A stretch of DNA of 64,000 nucleotides. Source: Rhynchonema sp. JSB1_4. Its lineage: Eukaryota > Nematoda > Chromadorea > Monhysterida > Xyalidae. This document shows positions 25,201 through 37,438 of this stretch, one piece after another. Location: positions 94,804 through 158,803 of the forward strand of contig JASAMV010001482.1 of assembly GCA_030248065.1 (NCBI GenBank), read 5' to 3'. The position numbers were made by a program, and so were the translations under genes. Below the pieces are notes generated by a model that ran no database searches, was not told the origin of the DNA, and saw only the letters and a list, made by a program, of their open reading frames with translations. The stretch's first letter is position 1. Each line of letters begins with the position of its first letter.

Positions 25201-26700
25201 TCGACATGCGCTGGCTGAACACCACACCGATATCGCTAATGAAAGAGAAAATCGAACTTCCCGACTTCACCATGACCAGTGCTGAAACTGGAATGGAGCA
25301 AATGGTAGGTACGGTAATAGTGTTCCTGTTTCGCACGTGTTTGTGATTCTAGAGCTGTCGCCGTTTATACGCTTTTCTCTGACAGCAATACCCCGCGGGC
25401 ATTTGGAACGAGTTGCACATGAAGTTTGTGTTCAAACGACGGTACGGCTGGTACATCATGCAGGCCTACTTGCCGACATACCTTACAATTTTTATCAGGT
25501 TTGTAGAGTGGCTCAGTTTTCAAAAGTAGAAAACAATTTTGGCAAATACCAATGCAGAAACAGTTTACAGCTGGATTAGCTTCTGTCTCGGTCCCCGTAT
25601 GATTCCGGCGCGAACCATGCTTGGCGTCAACTCGCTGCTCGCGTTGACGTTCCAGTTCGGCAATATCATGCGAAATCTGCCTCGTGTCAGTTACGTCAAG
25701 GCACTGGGTAAGATCTTTATTATTCTAGCTCGATGCAACGCCTTTGAAAATCTGTTCAATGACCTACACTTATTCAGATGTCTGGATGCTGTTCTGTCTG
25801 ATCATGATCTTCGCATCGCTACTGGAGCTGGCCATCGTCGGCTACTGTGTAGTGGATCATCGTGAAACATCATCGAAGCGCCCGCCTGGAGCGCAGGAGC
25901 ACAGCGCACAGCAGGACAATGAACGACAGACCCAGCCAACCGATCGGCGACTAAGACCGCCAGATTCCGACACGATTTTCTATCAGCAAAGGGCGGTAAC
26001 ACCGTTGAGCCTGGTGCAAAGCCCAGCTGCGTCGGGACGAGTGACGATGCGGTACTGTGCCGTGCATGGTTATAGACAGGTTGGGACCACGGAGACCCGA
26101 TGACCGAACGTGCTAGATTGCAACGTTTTGAGGAGATCATTTGATAAAGCAGCCCATCTATGCAAGTTTCAACGCCAGTTAGGTCACGCATATGCATATG
26201 GAGCGTTTCAGACACAGCTCCCTCCGAGGGTTATGTTAGAAATGTGTCCGAATGGAACCATCGGGGGGGTATACTCGAGGCAAACGTTTGAAGCGGACAA
26301 GCAGTTGCCTCAAAAATGCCGATTTTACACCTTTTTTCCGAATAGGTCCCCGGGGGCTTTATGTGGAAAACTCCGGAACAAACATGTGCATGCGATGGTT
26401 TGCGTTCCTCTGATGATTGTGTTGTCCAAATTTCAGGTTCCTGTCAATCAACGACAGAATGGCCCCGGAGTTGGCGACGAGCGCATTGAGGACAGTCCGT
26501 ACGTGTTGCTGCGCAGTTATCACGACATGAAACGTCGGTCGCAATGGAGGAACCAGTTGAAAATATGGCTGTCCAAATGCACCGTTCAAGATATTGACAA
26601 GGTGTCGGGCTATGCATTCCCGGCATCATTCATGTTGTTCAATATCTGCTACTGGACCTACTATTTGTCGCGGGAAGCAGCAGCTGCCGCGAATCCATAG
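22219..26700 (+). CDS. Cys-loop ligand-gated anion channel subunit 3
   Basis: Ten exons (22219-22299, 22414-22539, 22656-22781, 24710-24930, 25033-25135, 25200-25304, 25386-25498, 25571-25707, 25778-26079, 26437-26700) close in frame to 525 aa. Signal peptide [19 protein letters not shown]; Cys-loop [16 protein letters not shown]2 [15 protein letters not shown] (anion-type PAR); M3 [16 protein letters not shown]4 [16 protein letters not shown]. It is more diverged than the other two. It lacks their intron after NPCK(Q/H), has new introns after SDFE, after NSQE and in the M3-M4 loop, and its loop lacks the [13 protein letters not shown] box. Intron 5 needs a GC donor (25136) to keep frame. The 1928-nt intron 3 contains two transposable elements. 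AATAAA lies at 26802. The ligand is unknown. Confidence 0.88.
22930..23060. repeat. Dispersed repeat, copy also at 42690-42830
   Basis: A segment with GATCTGCT, GCCAGAGG, GTTCGCAC and ACGAGCCCTGGC in order recurs at about 42690-42830 in the same orientation, in the first intron of the F-box gene. Identity looks around two thirds by eye. Element borders not determined. Confidence 0.55.
23148..23514. mobile_element. TA-flanked MITE in channel 3 intron
   Basis: The left end TAGTCCAGCCACG and the right end CGTGGTTGGACTG form inverted repeats that continue through CTCATGAGACGACT for about 30 bp. TA flanks both sides (23146-23147, 23515-23516). No coding capacity. The centre (about 23248-23345) shares a core with the elements at 12849 and 62804. 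Confidence 0.8.
23570..24639. mobile_element. Fold-back element, copy 2, TTAA-flanked
   Basis: About 1.07 kb, two inverted arms around a short centre near 24100. It begins TTAA then AGCTGCTGGTCAACAACCC and ends GGGTTGTTGACCAGCACCT then TTAA, matching copy 1. Sub-terminal TTGCTTCCTGATGTTTCACG and internal AAAATCCTCTAATTAT and AATTTTAAGCATCTG are also shared with copy 1, while other arm segments are unrelated to it. It lies inside intron 3 of channel 3. Confidence 0.88.
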
Positions 26701-26801
26701 TGAACTATCATGCCGTGACTTTGTTAAAACCACATTAATCCTGACGGCACATTTTATCCATATGTCTGTTTGTTTGTCAACTGATAACTGAAAGTCGATT
26801 G

Positions 26802-26807
26802 AATAAA
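26802..26807 (+). terminator. Poly(A) signal for channel 3
   Basis: AATAAA about 100 nt after the stop codon of channel 3. Confidence 0.6.
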
Positions 26808-27874
26808 ATCAATATGAGAAAAACACAGTAAGAAGAAGACTCAAAATCACGACTTCTAGATACACATCATATTAGCAGTCTTATTGCTATTTGTGTAACA
26901 TTTTCGGCTGAAAAAATACTTATTACGATAAGTGTTTTTCACTGGTTGTGGGATAGGCGGGAGCTGATAAGAAGCAGTTGTTGCAGTTATCACAGCGCAC
27001 AATTAATCATAAAAATGGAGTCTCAATAGGAAGCCATGCACGCACACATATGTAGGACACGGCGCACTGATTTTTAACTACGGTAATTCGGAGCAGACGC
27101 AGCCACGGGCGTCAGCCGCAAGTTTTCAGAACGTAGCTCCAGATCTACATATAAAGGCAAGCTACGCCAACACGAGCCCGATTTCGGACGTGGAGTGCTT
27201 ACAAAACGAATAGAAAGAGAAAATCATCATGCACCCCGTTGTATTCTACAACGTGTAACATTTCCCAAACCAGCGGCCACGTATGAATGTTTCACTATTC
27301 TGTACCTCCGAAATCGGGCTCGTGTTGGCGCGTGATACTATGTGTTAATTGCGACGTTGAATCAGATTCCCTATGGTTTTGAAACACGTAAACTTTGTCA
27401 TGTCAAGGAACTTTAAAAAGTATGCAGCAGAAAATCCCATTGGGGGCTTAGAAAGCGAATGTTACGGTAGAGCTATGACATGCAAAAACAAGATACACGA
27501 CAAGCATCAGCTGGTTGGTAGTCAGGTACACGCAAATGTAATCTTATCAGCAATAACACAACTTTTTACCGGCTAAGCACCTAACTGACGAAATCAGTGC
27601 AGCGCCCAATTTTCGGCTTATAGCACATAAAATCGACCGTTTGTTTGCATTGCAACACAAACTCCCGGGCACCGCCTTTAAAAAAGTTGAGCATAAGTTG
27701 CAGTTTTTAAGTGCGGGCATCAAACATGAGTTGAGTCCGTCTCTACGTGCTGTGATTAGGATGTTGATCTGACTTTGTTGATCGTTGGATACACATGGCC
27801 AGCGCTGAAATCACAGTTATACGAAGTACCACAAAGCGCACATTTCACTTTTAGGCAGAGAATCGGTCAACGAC
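26808..27874. other. Intergenic with one MITE relic
   Basis: Between channel 3 and the EGF/CTLD/vWA gene. Apart from the MITE at 27152, no gene or signal was recognised. Confidence 0.4.
27152..27345. mobile_element. TA-type MITE, copy 1 (partly decayed right end)
   Basis: TA then AAGGCAAGCTACGCC and ACACGAGCCCGATTTCGG at the left; the right end has CGAAATCGGGCTCGTGTTGG, its reverse complement. The interior (ACGAATAGAAAGAGAAAATC, AACGTGTAACATTTCCCAAA) matches the element at 46798. The last bases of the right end have diverged. Confidence 0.75.
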
Positions 27875-30800
27875 ATGAGGATCTCACTGGTACTTGGACT
27901 GGCTCTGGCGTGGAATGTGGCACATGCGCTCGGTAGGGTAGTTCTTTCCGTATCGCATAAACGCTGTCAACACGTTGCACACAAACACCATGAAACATCT
28001 ACAGACACGTCAGAACTTCGGCATCTACTGGAGGGTGACACAGGTGCCGACCCAGTTTCGCCTGCCGCCATGCAATGTCCGGTGCCAGTGACTTGTCCAG
28101 TGGGATTCACTGGACGATACTGTGACATTGGTGGGTATTTGCGTGAGGACTCGTTGATTATTGTTCTTCGCCGACCATTTATGCATGTATATTTCATCTT
28201 GTAGTTTGCGCTCGTTTCAGTTCTGTGCGACAAGAAGGGTTCAGTCGTGCCGCCACACCCCGATCGTGGTTTCCCAATGGACATCCGAGTGTACAAAGAC
28301 AAATGCGCCTCGTCGGCGGCCGTTCACGTCGATTCGCACGTCAGCGCGCTGTTTCTGATGGTCGACGGCAAATCGATGGGCTCGAACCCGAAATTGGATC
28401 TGACCGATTCTGCCGGTTGGCCGCATTGTTGAATGGCTGCAGCACGAAGTGTCAAATGCATAAAAAGAACTGATGGTCTTTCAGGCAAACCGGTCTATCC
28501 AAGTGAGGTGATCACAAACGACACGAAGACGCTCGTGGTCGGCTACAACGAGCCGAAGTTTGGCGACTACCTGGTCACATTCAGCGCATCGCAGCCGTGC
28601 GTCTACCAATCACATGTAAGTTGTGTGACTGCGGATCAGTCTGGGTTCAGACGAGACTGTTTGTGCAGATACTATAGTAACTCAGTTGAATGCCCTTAAC
28701 ACCCCTTCTTTCTATTCCAGGCCCAGACCGACCTAACGATCAGCATCGGTTTCGTCAACGGACCGCGATCGCAACACAACGATTTCCCGGCGCCCGGCAT
28801 TCCCAGCGGCGTGTTCTCATATGCCGTCGCACACGCCAACAACTTGGGCATCCCTGGATTTGTTCGGGTGCTGGAAATTTGGGAGAACGGAGATCTACTG
28901 CACGGATATGACCCGTCGAAAAGGTAGAGGGTCCTCCACGTGACAATTTCAGTGGATGTTATAATGTTCATGGGGTATATCTTAGGTTTCGATGCGCGTA
29001 TGACATCGTATTCGGGCCGATCTTCTGTCGCACGGCTGATATCTACTATTACAAGGTCAGTGCTTCTACGATCTTGGATGACGCAAATCCACCTTTTCCA
29101 GCTGTGATGTTTCATATGCTTTAAGATGTTCGGCACCGACGAGAACGGTTACTCGTTCCAACGCACGGACATCGTCAACTGCGCAGGTTGTTTGTCATTT
29201 TTTCACCAAAACTAACGAAATTAAATCAATAAAATTTGGTTTCCAGCCGCGAACGCATCCACAACGACGAGCTTCATGACCACACCGACGCCACAGCCGC
29301 CACCGTGCGAACACGGCGGTCAACTGTCACCGGAGGGCATTTGCGTCTGTCCGGTGGAATGGGTGGGAGAACATTGTGAAACGATCGTGTAAGTGAAAAA
29401 TATGAAGTTGGACGATTGTCAATTCTTCAATGTATGTATATGTAGCTCGCTTTAAGGTGTTTTAACGGCGGCACGAGACAGCCAGACAACACGTGCAAAT
29501 GTCCGATGAACTTTGCTGGACATCACTGCCTGCTGCGTGAGTGCATAACCGTTTTATCATAACATAGCGTGGCATAGCAAGCCAACTTAACATAGCATAA
29601 CCGTGCATAGCCGTGTTCGTTTCGCCACGCAGAGACATCAACTTGACCGGGTCCACTTGCCACTTTCAGGCGAATGCACCGTGCAAAGTCCGGTACCGCT
29701 GTTCAGTGCCAACTTTCGGTCACTCGGCCTGGTGGTCCAGAACACCGCATCGTCGCAAATCGACATCGGCGCGCTGAAGACCTACATCACGCAGATCATT
29801 GAAGAGTTCCAACAACACCACAAGTACTTCATCACACAGTACAGTCTGCACACGTTCGATGATCAAGGTGCATTTTATAACATTTATTTTCAACCAGAAG
29901 TTGAATGTGTTGGCATCTGTTCATGTCATGAATCAGAATCAGCGTGTAAAGCGTCCAGCGTGCTTACATGTACCAGTAACTTACCGCCCTGCTGATGTCA
30001 ATACACGTTTGAACGCAGTTTCAAATTCGTTTTCTCAGATGTCCTCACCCACATCGTCACGTCCGATCCGTTGTACATCATGGAGTTTGTGCACCACATC
30101 TTCCCCAGCAACAGAACGGGAGATTGTAAGAAAAAGGTACCGACGGAAATGTGAACATATTTGTATCATTTTTTGTCAATGAAAGCGTCGTTTACTTTTC
30201 AATTCCAGGCATTCGCTGCGCTCGATCAAGCCCTCGACTATTCTCTCCGGTACGGTTTCGTGTACGTGTTCACTGACTCACCGACGCAGACCGATTTCAA
30301 CACAACGTTCAACGTGTTCCAGAAAGTTGAGAACACAAAAGCACAGGTAATATTTGCCATGTGTGCGGCGTAGTGGATGGAGGGAACTTTCAGATGCCAG
30401 TCAAAATACCTACTGCGCTTATAATTCAGGTGAACACCTTCCTGACAGCGCCTCGATGCGGCAATGCCACAGACGACGGATACGAGGCGTACCACAACGT
30501 GGCCGAGTTCAGCAGCGGTCAGGTGTTCAAGACGTTTGGAAAATCCGGAATCATCGAAGTGGGTCGAGAATTTGGATCGGCCACGCATGACGCTCGTGTT
30601 CACATGACCCAGACTTGTGCTTGTTTCCAGCTGTTGCACACGATACCGACAATCTACCAAGACAATCTTATCTTCGATTACATCTTCCCCGACTGCACCC
30701 AGAAACGAACCATCTTCATTCCAATTGATTCGCACACGGTTGCTTTCACTGTGAACATTCACGGAAACAAAGCGAATGTCGCAATTAAGGGGCCGCAGGG

Positions 30801-33800
30801 TGGGTTTGAATTTTGAATGCGGGCAGAATATTCTGGAAACGAGAACGTTCTGTTTCAGGTGGACAATACAAAACCGTGAAATTGGTCGATGATTCCGGCA
30901 TTCAAGTGCAGCAGGCTATCACGCGTCAGTGATTCTTGTCTTTCACCAACCTGATTGAACGACTGATCGAAATCTAAACTTTCAGCGTGCGACGACGGCT
31001 GGGACCAGCACGGTCACCAGTGTTTTCTTGGTTCAATCAAGAAGATGTCGTGGCGCGATGCGCAGAACTTCTGTCACGATAAGGGTGCAGTGCTGGTGAA
31101 CATTCTCAATGAAGACAAGCAGAACTTCATGAACTGTTCGTTGCTTTTTATTAGGTTCACGGTTGTATGCAACATAATGCAACCCGCTTTTTCAGCCGAA
31201 GCCAAGGGTTATGACTACTGGACAGGATTGAATGACATTCAGATTGAGGGCAACTATGAGTGGGATTCGCTATCGGAACCGCTGCCTGTGAGACAACCTG
31301 CCGATATATTTCCGAAATTTAGTTTATATGTAATCATGCAACAATGGTGGCTTGCCTTATTGAGGTGGGCCACTGGTATCTGAACTGGGGCCCGAACCAG
31401 CCGGATGACCAGACGCACACGAAGAACTGCATCGCTGTGCGACACGTCAATAACACGGCACAGTGGTACAACAAGGCGTGCACGGATCAAATGATGTTCG
31501 TATGCCAGAAACATGCTTACGACGAGGACAACAGTGAGTTGTTTGAATGTATACATGCCTCAAATCCACTCTCGTTTACCTACGTGATTCGCTTTATGTA
31601 CTGTATGTATGTACATTGTACAGATCGTCTACCTCCGGGTGTATGGCGTGCCGAATTCACGACGCAAGACGGCAATCCGGAATGGGGCAAAATGTGTCAC
31701 GCCATCGTACATTCGCAGTCAGACATTCAGGTACTATTGAATGGTCTCCAGACTTCAGTGGCTTCGTATGCCGCAAGTTTTTTTTAAGGAAACGTAATCA
31801 ATTAATCTACGAATTTAAGGTGTTTTACGGATTCGGCAGCACGCAATTCAGCGATTTCCCCGACCCAGAACCGCTTCAAGGAACAAGTAAGCACAACCAT
31901 GGTATCAATATACACACGCACCGCACAAGTACATAATGTATCTTGTGGCACAACACAGCTGGGAGCGCTGTTGTGGTCGCGTTACCAAGCAACATAAAAC
32001 GAAATGTTTTCCATGACGTGTGACATTTACAGAGAACAACTACATGGTTGCCAACGTGACAAACCTCGACCCGCGGTCACGGTTCGAGTACACCCAACTG
32101 TGGAGCTCGGCCGGCAACCTGTTGTCCAGCCAACGTATGCATTACAGAGCCAATTGTTCGTATGACCACGTCAGTGAACCGTTCCAATGTCCGCAGCACG
32201 CGTTCGGAATGGTGGTATGTTGCTTGATTTGGCAAACGTTCAAAAGAACCGGTGCACTTGTGCACGAGTATATTTCCAGATGATCGGCCACGACGAGAAG
32301 GGCTACACGTGGAACCGGATCCGAAGTGCCGTATGCATCAATGAAAGTGAGCACGCAGTTTTGATAGCAGACATCAATGTGCATTCTCAAAGGCCAACTC
32401 TGAATTTAGGTCCGATGCCGCCAGTGAAATGCTTGCTGGATTTGGTGATTGTGCTCGACCAATCCGAAAGCGTCCCTTCATACGAATTCAAAAGGGTCTG
32501 TTCAGGCTCGACGAACTCATTTGTACCAGGCAGCAATTGAGTGACATTTACAGATAAAAGACTTTGTTGACGTACTCATCAATGCCCTGCTGATTCAAGC
32601 CGATTCCGTGCAAGTGGGCGGCGTCGTGTTCAACAACAAAATCCGCGATTCATGGAATCTTAACGATTTCAAAACCGGAAATGAAATCCTACAGCACATC
32701 AATCAAATACCAGACACGGTTGGAACAACAGACACTGCACTGTACGTTTGGACCATCTTCCGAATTTGAAATTCAATGGATTTATCATGCGCAATTCTGC
32801 CATTTTAGTGGGCTCACCAAAGCAAAAGATATCCTGACCGGACCGGGCTCCACCAGGACCGGAGCGAAGAAAATGGTGATTCTGTTCTCGGACGGCTGGT
32901 TAGATTCCGTTTCTTTCGCGATCATATTATCTGTCACACACACATTCTTGACAGTTAATATATGTATGAGCAGTCATTCACCGACAGTGAAAGCAGAGTG
33001 ATGTTTCACAATGCAACATGACCCGGCAGGCACAACGTCGGCAGCGATCCAGTGGACGTCGGCAAGGCGATTCGCGGTGACCCAATCGACGGTTCCATCC
33101 TGTGCATCGGCATGAACGGCGTCAACGGATACTTGCGACCGCAGCACTACATGGAACTGTTGGGCATCGCTGGCGACAAGAACATGGTGCTCAATGTGAC
33201 CGGCATTTCGTTAGTGACGAGTTTTTCTTCACAATTTTCTGTTACGCATGAAACTTCAGACATTTCTCATATGAGCGCTGAAGATGATGTCAGGGATCGA
33301 TCAAAAGGTCGTGGTTTTTGTGGCACGCATAACGCGTTGATCACTTGTCGGCGTTGACTTCTGCCGTCTGACGCTTTGGTTTGCGCCAGGAGTCACGGTA
33401 GAGCCGAAGCGTTACGCGTCGATCACAAAAAAATCAACGCAATGACTTTATTCCACCACGGTTGATTTCAGTGGTCTGCAAGGTCTTCTGCCGCACGTGA
33501 TGGATCGGCTGCCATGCCCACATACCACCGGTACACCAGTCACACCTACACCAACACCTACGACAGGCACTGGCAGCACATCCGCAGCAACATCTACACC
33601 AAAGCCTACCACAGGGACGGGCAGCACATCCGCAGCAACATCTACACCAAAGCCTACCACAGGGACGGGCAGCACATCCGCAGCAACATCCACACAAACA
33701 CCTACTACAGGTACGGGCAGCACATCCGCAGCCACACCTACACCCACACCGACAGGCAGCACGAAGACACCACCACCGCACAGCTGTTGGTTGACGGGCA

Positions 33801-34710
33801 TGGGCTGATGTTTCATGGGCTTCTGTTCATATTCAACTTTCCAGCGACGTTAGGCGCCGGTTTAGGTGACGGTGTTGCAGGTTACGCCGACATTGCGTTT
33901 ATCGTCGCCACGTCCGAGCGCTTGGCGCCCGTGATTCATTCGGTTGGACAAATTTTGGCATAATTTATTATCAAGCTATAAGTTCTAAGGTTAACAAAAT
34001 GTTTGATTGTAGATGATGCACATGGTGCTGAACATGACATCGGTGCTCGGTGCCAGCGAGGACGGCAACCATTACGCGCTCATTCATTACTCGAACCCGG
34101 ACAATACGAGTGGCATTTCGTTCGATCTGACCGAAATGAACACGTACCCCGAGATTCACGACTACATCACCACGCACAGCTGGGAGAAATATCTCGGCAT
34201 CAGCGATATTGACCTGTGAGTCGGCATGAACTTGTGTCGTCCAAATGGTCTAGTTTCAAAGCTATTCGCTCCTAATTTGTAACAATGTGTGAACCAACGA
34301 ACGCTTCCAACACTTACAGTGGCCTGCAAATTGCTCTCAACATGGTGTTCACCGCCGACCATGGTGATCGGCCTGATGCACCCAACTACGTCGTGCTCGT
34401 TGGAGATGGCTAGTGAGTTGATGTACTCGTACTGTATATTATAACCTCAATCGCAAACCAGCACATCCGAACACACACACACACACACAATTGCAGCTCG
34501 GACAATTCAGCCAATTGTTGTCCAACACCGTTCAACACAGCGCGCGATCTGCGCCGAGTTGCCGACGTATGGGCGCTTGAGGTCGGACCAAATCCGTCGT
34601 TCGAGAATTTGCACCAGATTTGCGGCAGTGTCCGAAAGGTGTACCCGGGCAAGTATAACCATGACATGGCAGATGATATCAAGAAGGACATTATGCACGG
34701 CTGTTCGTAA
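27875..34710 (+). CDS. Secreted EGF / C-type lectin / von Willebrand A multidomain protein, IRG-7-like architecture
   Basis: Thirty exons (first 27875-27932, then 28005-28130, 28221-28415 and so on to 34497-34710) close in frame to 1411 aa. Signal peptide MRISLVLGLALAWNVAHAL. Order: EGF-like CPVGFTGRYC; a region ending near 29186; two EGF-like modules (CVCPVEWVGEHC, CKCPMNFAGHHC); a vWA-like domain (29670-30346); a C-type lectin domain (30986-31533) with GPNQPDD, that is the QPD galactose-type motif, and MFVC; a second vWA (32410-33209) with an intact MIDAS DQSES and LFSDG; a Thr/Pro mucin-like repeat linker; and a third vWA-like domain (33845-34710) whose MIDAS Asp is replaced (IVATSE). The order resembles nematode IRG-7/DCT-17-type extracellular proteins, which act in intestinal immune signalling; orthology is inference. 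The protein is probably secreted and adhesive. Weakest splice choices: exon 24/25, exon 26 end and exon 27 end. Confidence 0.88.
33559..33750 (+). repeat. 48-bp coding minisatellite (mucin-like)
   Basis: Four tandem copies of a 48-bp unit encode TGTGSTSAATSTPKPT-type 16-residue repeats between two vWA domains. Ser/Thr/Pro content predicts a heavily O-glycosylated stalk. Copies 2 and 3 are nearly identical at the DNA level, suggesting recent expansion. Confidence 0.85.
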
Positions 34711-37438
34711 CCTGCCAGCGACAGCAGTGACCATTAGGCGTGTTTTAACTAATTCTGTTGTTCTCGCGACTTTAAACAATTATTCGAGGATCAGATGTTT
34801 CTTTTTTATGTACTTAGACAAAGGACTGTTACATTCAAGCGAAACAAGCCAGCCAAGTTACTTGTCCACTAGCTATTGCCAATAGTACATTCCTTAGAAA
34901 CGTTGTAGTAGATTTTACTTAGTTTTGTGATAACAGTGTGATAATAAAATGAGATTCTCCGATCGGCTTCGCAAGACAAAATTTACAGTAATTCCGGGTT
35001 TGAGAACGCAACAATATACAGCAGCAAGGACGTATATCTTATTGGATAAGCCTCTGTATATACGAAGTTGAGTAACCATATTTCACAAGAATGCAGCACC
35101 AGGTCCCTCGCTGTTGTTAAATGCAGTGTTTGTGTTCGCAATTGTGTGCACGGCGCGTTTGGCCATAACCATAACTTTTGTAGGCCTCTGTTACCGCACA
35201 GATAATATAAAAGGGGCACACACTGCAGTGACTGACTGACGCAAGCAGTCTAAACCGTCCTCTCTCGTTTCTATACACACATGGTATTTGCACCACACAA
35301 CAGCCAAAAGCAGCATGGTTTGGGCCGAGGCACATGTCTACCGTAGTTGGAGCTTTTGCTCGCGGTTTCGTTTGGTGCAATGCAAAAGCTTCGATTTTAT
35401 GTGTCTGCTGTGTAGCTGCACTCCGAGTGTGTACCTAGTTTGTATACACGCACGGTCCAGCAACTATACATCAAACCGACGTATACAATGTATACATGTA
35501 TGCACATGTGCAGTGTAGTTGTGCGGCGCGAGTTTGAGCGTCCACCACCACACGACCGCGCAGCAGCGCTCTATTGATTATCTTCGCAGTGACACGAGCG
35601 GCCGTCATGCGTGCACGCACTGTGTGTTGTGTTGTACCCATGTGTGCGTACAGCTGCTGCGCTGCTGTTGTATAGCGCTGTTTCTGCTAACAACCGGCAT
35701 CAGCGGCACACGACCACTACTACCGTATACATGTGCAGCTACTACCTAGTAGTTGCCCAGCGCGAGCAAGCAGCGTCGACCATTTACGGCATGTACATGC
35801 CTTCGGTTGTGTAAGCATTGCATAACACCCCACACTTGCGCTTGCATGGTCGCACTTGCGCTTGCGCCTGCCCGCCGCCGCCTGCTTTCGGCGATGCTTT
35901 TGGTTCAATAGGCAGTCACGTGGAGTTGAGCAATGTGTGCTCGCCTCGCCTGCACGCCTTTACATTCTCACAGCTATAGATTGTACGATTTAGTAGGACA
36001 TTTTAGACTTGACCATAGTGACATTGTACGTTGGTGCCTGAGTTCATTTTGTAAAGTACATTTAACTTTACTTTGCCCTACCTGTTCTATTGACGTGCGT
36101 ATCAAATATGCTTGTTCGAAAGTTTTCATTATGCAATTGGTTAGTCCGAACATACCCACGATTACGTTTTTGCCACCGTGCAGTGCTACTGAGCGTTTTT
36201 TTCTTACCAAGCCCACAGCTCTGATCCATACATACTATTAGCTCGAGATTTTGTCCGTGTTCATGTACACACCACAACTGCACAACACAGCGTCAGTACA
36301 GTACGAAATTGACCGAGCGCATGTTATGTGTGGGCTAATGCAGCAGCTTACAAAACCAGCACAATGTTAGGTACTACCTAGCTGCCGTATGCCGGTGCTT
36401 GCGTTTTCAAAACACAGCGATTTTGACTTGGACTGTGTATACAAAATGGGAATAACAACATTATGTACTAAAGCTTAGGTGCTGGCTGACTACTGTACGT
36501 GAGCTGCTGATTTTCTGTGAGCTCAACATTGGCTATACACTGCCAACTACAGTACAGCACAGGTACCATGGTGTCCAACTGGGTAACACGGTCAATGTTC
36601 TTGTAGTTGTATACCCATAGCTTGCAGCGCGAAAGCTGAGAGCTGCGTGTTGCTCACTTGTGAACCTGCGCAGCTAATAATTGACTGTACATGTACATGC
36701 AATACAAAAGCAGTGGGTGCACACTCGCTCGCGCACATTTATCCCATGATGTCTACATGTTGTGCCGTTGTATGCGAAATTTCAAACATAGTAAACCCAA
36801 ATAATAACGTCTACATGATAGTGAAAGCTACAATCATACGTACATAGTTGGCTGTTGTCAGAACTTTGTACTGAGCTAACACAGTCACCGAGAGTGTGCA
36901 ATATCAGCGAAACTGCTAGTTCTGTAAACACCCATGGACCGTGTTGTAGCGTATGACAAGGTGCTATGCCTGGCACTAGCTGTAATACGGTTCTGTAAAC
37001 GATACAATATCAATCTTTCTGGTTGTGTCAGCATGCGTACAAGCCCAGTGGGCTGTAGTGTAAACTGTACACACACCATTTTGTTGGACGCTTGTTCCCG
37101 CGCTCTTGCCTGCTCTCTCGGTTTAGTTTTCAGTTTTCTGATAAAGGCCACTTGCTGTTGTTGTACGTAACTGCATAGTTTACAACGGCAACCTTAATGT
37201 TGTAGACAGATTACATTACGTTGTATGACGATAATAGGCTTGCAACGTTCTCGCTACCTGCGTCCGTATAATTGGCGAATTTTTTTAGTCTCTTGCATGC
37301 ATACTGTACGTACTTAGTTTGATTGCCTTTCCAACTGCGTACGTGTCTTTTAAAAGAGGTGTTTAAACTTGTAGGATGTAAATATTCAGACTAGCATCCT
37401 AACAAATCCGACATTCCAAAAAGGCACTCATTCTAAGT
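34711..37438. other. Long intergenic region upstream of zinc-finger gene
   Basis: An AATAAA at 34943-34948 probably ends the multidomain gene. From about 35.2 to 36.8 kb the sequence is enriched in GTATAC, TACATG and TGTACA palindromes and GTGCAC/CAGCTG motifs. Open frames there are short and unspliced. It probably holds the promoter and 5' UTR of the zinc-finger gene. Confidence 0.4.

Noticed and set aside
30589..30630. Possible 36-nt intron ending TGTTTCCAG in exon 13 of the multidomain gene
   Set aside because: Phases do not fit and the exon is open through it.
34464..34492. (AC)n microsatellite
   Set aside because: Ordinary simple repeat in the last intron of the multidomain gene, serving at most as part of the acceptor region.
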